From: JBCBJX01 sp038522735
Lineage (GTDB): Bacteria > Pseudomonadota > Alphaproteobacteria > Caulobacterales > Parvularculaceae
Length of the DNA stretch: 23,932 nt
Assembly (NCBI GenBank): GCA_038522735.1
Contig: JBCBJX010000042.1
Coordinates: forward strand, 1-23,932
Direction: 5' to 3'
The number at the start of each line of letters is the position of its first letter. The first letter of the stretch is position 1. The translations under genes were made by a program, and so were the position numbers. The notes under the pieces were generated by a model that saw only the letters and a list, made by a program, of their open reading frames with translations, made no database searches and was not told the DNA's origin. Shown here in pieces: positions 22,597 to 23,932 of this stretch.

Positions 22597-23932
22597 TCAC
22601 GGCCCGGCGACAGGACCTGCGCCCTGAAAGCGCACCACGTCGCCGAGGGCCCGCTCCCGGATCAGGCTGTGGAGTCTAACCCCCGTCGGCGGCGCGCGCC
22701 ACTCGCCCGTTTCGAGGTGGAGGCCGCCGATGAAACGCTCGCCAGTAAAAAGAGACGGCGCGCCGCCGAGATCGCCAGTTCGACCTGAAGCGCGGATCGT
22801 GACTTCGGCATCAGCGGAAACGATAAACCTCTGATCCCAAAGCGCTTTCTTGCTCACCCCTAGAGTAAGCGGCGGGGCGGCGGCCTCCCCGGCCCGGCCG
22901 AGCAGCCCAGCGGGCTCCCGCTCGAAAGTGACGTCCTCGCCCGTCGCAATGATAAGCGCCCCGGCGAAGGTTGCGCGCGTTCCGGCGATCGCGCGCTCGA
23001 CCGCGGCGGCGGCGTCCTCCCGGTTGACCGGCGAGCGTGCGCCGGAGACCGCGAAGACCAGCCGGCGGGCGAGCGCTTCGGCGTCCGCACGCGGCAAGCG
23101 CGCCCAGAGCGCATGCGGGACCCGTACGCCGCCCCAGCGCATGAAGGCGCAGGCGGCGAGCGTCCGGCGCGCGCGCGCCGTCTCTCCGTCCGCCGCCGCC
23201 CGGAGGCGCTCGGCGCTCCGGGCGAGAGCATCGATAGATACGAGGTTCGCGGCTTCCAATTGCGCGAGCGTCGCGCGGGCGCGGACGCGCTCGAAGCGTG
23301 AGTCCTCATTGGACGGATCGTCGAGATGTTTCTGCCTGAAGCGCTGGAGGGTCGCGAGAACGCCGGCCCTACGGACGTCGAGGAGCGGCCGGACGAGCAG
23401 GACCGGCTCATCTGGGCCGGCGGCGATCCGGCCGACCGCGCGCATCGCGGCGAGACCGTCGGGTCCGGAGCCACGTCCGAGGCGAGCGAGCAGCGTTTCG
23501 GCCATGTCGTCGGCCGTATGCGCGACGAACAGCGCATCGGCGCCCGCGGCGACCGCGGCGTCGGCGAGCAGCGCGTAGCGCGCCTCGCGCGCCGCCGCCT
23601 GCACTCCGGTTTCCGGATGCGGGCCGGCCCAGACAAGCGTGCGGTGGGGAACGTCGATCGCCGCGCACCAGCCGGCGACCTGGCGCGCTTCCTCGGCTGC
23701 GTCCGGACGGAGGCCATGGTCGACGGTGAATGCGACGATCTCGACGCCGGTCGCGGCTCCGTATTCAGCGGCGAGGCGCAGAAGCGCGAGTGAATCCGCG
23801 CCGCCGGAAACGCCGATCGCGAGCCGTCGAAGGCGCGTCAGTCCGAGACGGGCGATCCGGTCCCGGAAGTCTTCAGGCGTGAGGGCGTCCGTCAGCAGCC
23901 GAGCTTGTCGCGTTCGCGCGAAGCGCGTTCCA
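22597..23932 (-). CDS. tilS: tRNA(Ile)-lysidine synthase, 5' end outside window
   Basis: Modifies C34 of the tRNA(Ile) CAU anticodon to lysidine so that AUA is read as isoleucine; essential in most bacteria. The frame stays open to the right edge (about 444 codons seen) with no ATG, GTG or TTG start ahead of the P-loop, so the start lies outside the window or very near the edge. The PP-loop motif AIGVSGGADSLALL (SGGADS at about 23791-23808) is followed by FTVDHGLRP, HRTLVWAG and the ARYALLADAAVAAGADALFVAHTADDMAETLLARL block, the usual order in TilS. The C-terminal part (TFEREPAGLL onward) is the poorly conserved substrate domain. Gene order tilS-ftsH is common in alphaproteobacteria. An apparent GTG start at 23604 would cut off the P-loop and should not be used. 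Confidence 0.94.
   Translation of the reverse strand, partial: GTRFARTRQARLLTDALTPEDFRDRIARLGLTRLRRLAIGVSGGADSLALLRLAAEYGAATGVEIVAFTVDHGLRPDAAEEARQVAGWCAAIDVPHRTLVWAGPHPETGVQAAAREARYALLADAAVAAGADALFVAHTADDMAETLLARLGRGSGPDGLAAMRAVGRIAAGPDEPVLLVRPLLDVRRAGVLATLQRFRQKHLDDPSNEDSRFERVRARATLAQLEAANLVSIDALARSAERLRAAADGETARARRTLAACAFMRWGGVRVPHALWARLPRADAEALARRLVFAVSGARSPVNREDAAAAVERAIAGTRATFAGALIIATGEDVTFEREPAGLLGRAGEAAAPPLTLGVSKKALWDQRFIVSADAEVTIRASGRTGDLGGAPSLFTGERFIGGLHLETGEWRAPPTGVRLHSLIRERALGDVVRFQGAGPVAGP

Noticed and set aside
23412..23604. GTG at 23604 as the tilS start
   Set aside because: It would remove the SGGADS loop that the same frame encodes upstream; the gene continues past the window edge.

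Overview
The window is GC-rich and almost fully coding, and its gene content points to an alphaproteobacterium. The signs are a serC-serA pair with a hairpin leader like the alphaproteobacterial serC leader, the conserved run tilS-ftsH-...-folP-glmM, and interspersed palindromic elements built on a CCTCAGGA(T/C)GAAG core. I cannot place it below class from sequence alone; Caulobacterales or Parvularculales would fit. I see no tRNA, rRNA, CRISPR array, transposase, prophage or stretch of deviating composition.

Layout. (a) 1-1871, minus strand: purA followed by a class I methyltransferase that starts on TTG and runs off the left edge. (b) 1952-5506, plus strand: a small secreted protein, an M28 zinc aminopeptidase with signal peptide, and an MFS-type permease. 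(c) 5507-8407, minus strand: serC-serA, the last two enzyme genes needed for committed serine synthesis except the phosphatase, with a candidate RNA leader in front of serC. (d) 8408-10373, plus strand: a four-helix membrane protein overlapping a 64-aa XRE regulator, then a two-helix membrane peptide and an exported alpha/beta hydrolase. Two nearly identical 19-nt boxes in inverted orientation sit in the two promoter regions of this block. (e) 10414-12258, plus strand: two overlapping hotdog thioesterases and an EamA exporter, probably co-transcribed with (d). (f) 12359-14610, minus strand: PhzF-like protein, ThiD, ArsC-type reductase. (g) 14686-16331, plus strand: a class IV aminotransferase overlapping a sulfotransferase-like P-loop gene. 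(h) 16301-23932, minus strand: tilS (5' end outside the window), ftsH, a VOC protein, a hydrolase lipoprotein, folP, glmM and a small lipoprotein.

Most of the window is housekeeping. The parts that deserve attention are the XRE/membrane/hydrolase block with its paired operator-like boxes, the aminotransferase-sulfotransferase pair (the same two domains that, as I recall, are fused in plant BCAT-like proteins), the three-copy cloverleaf-like palindromic repeat placed at gene 3' ends, and the serC leader whose last stem covers the ribosome binding site. I do not see a defence system or another dramatic novel system.
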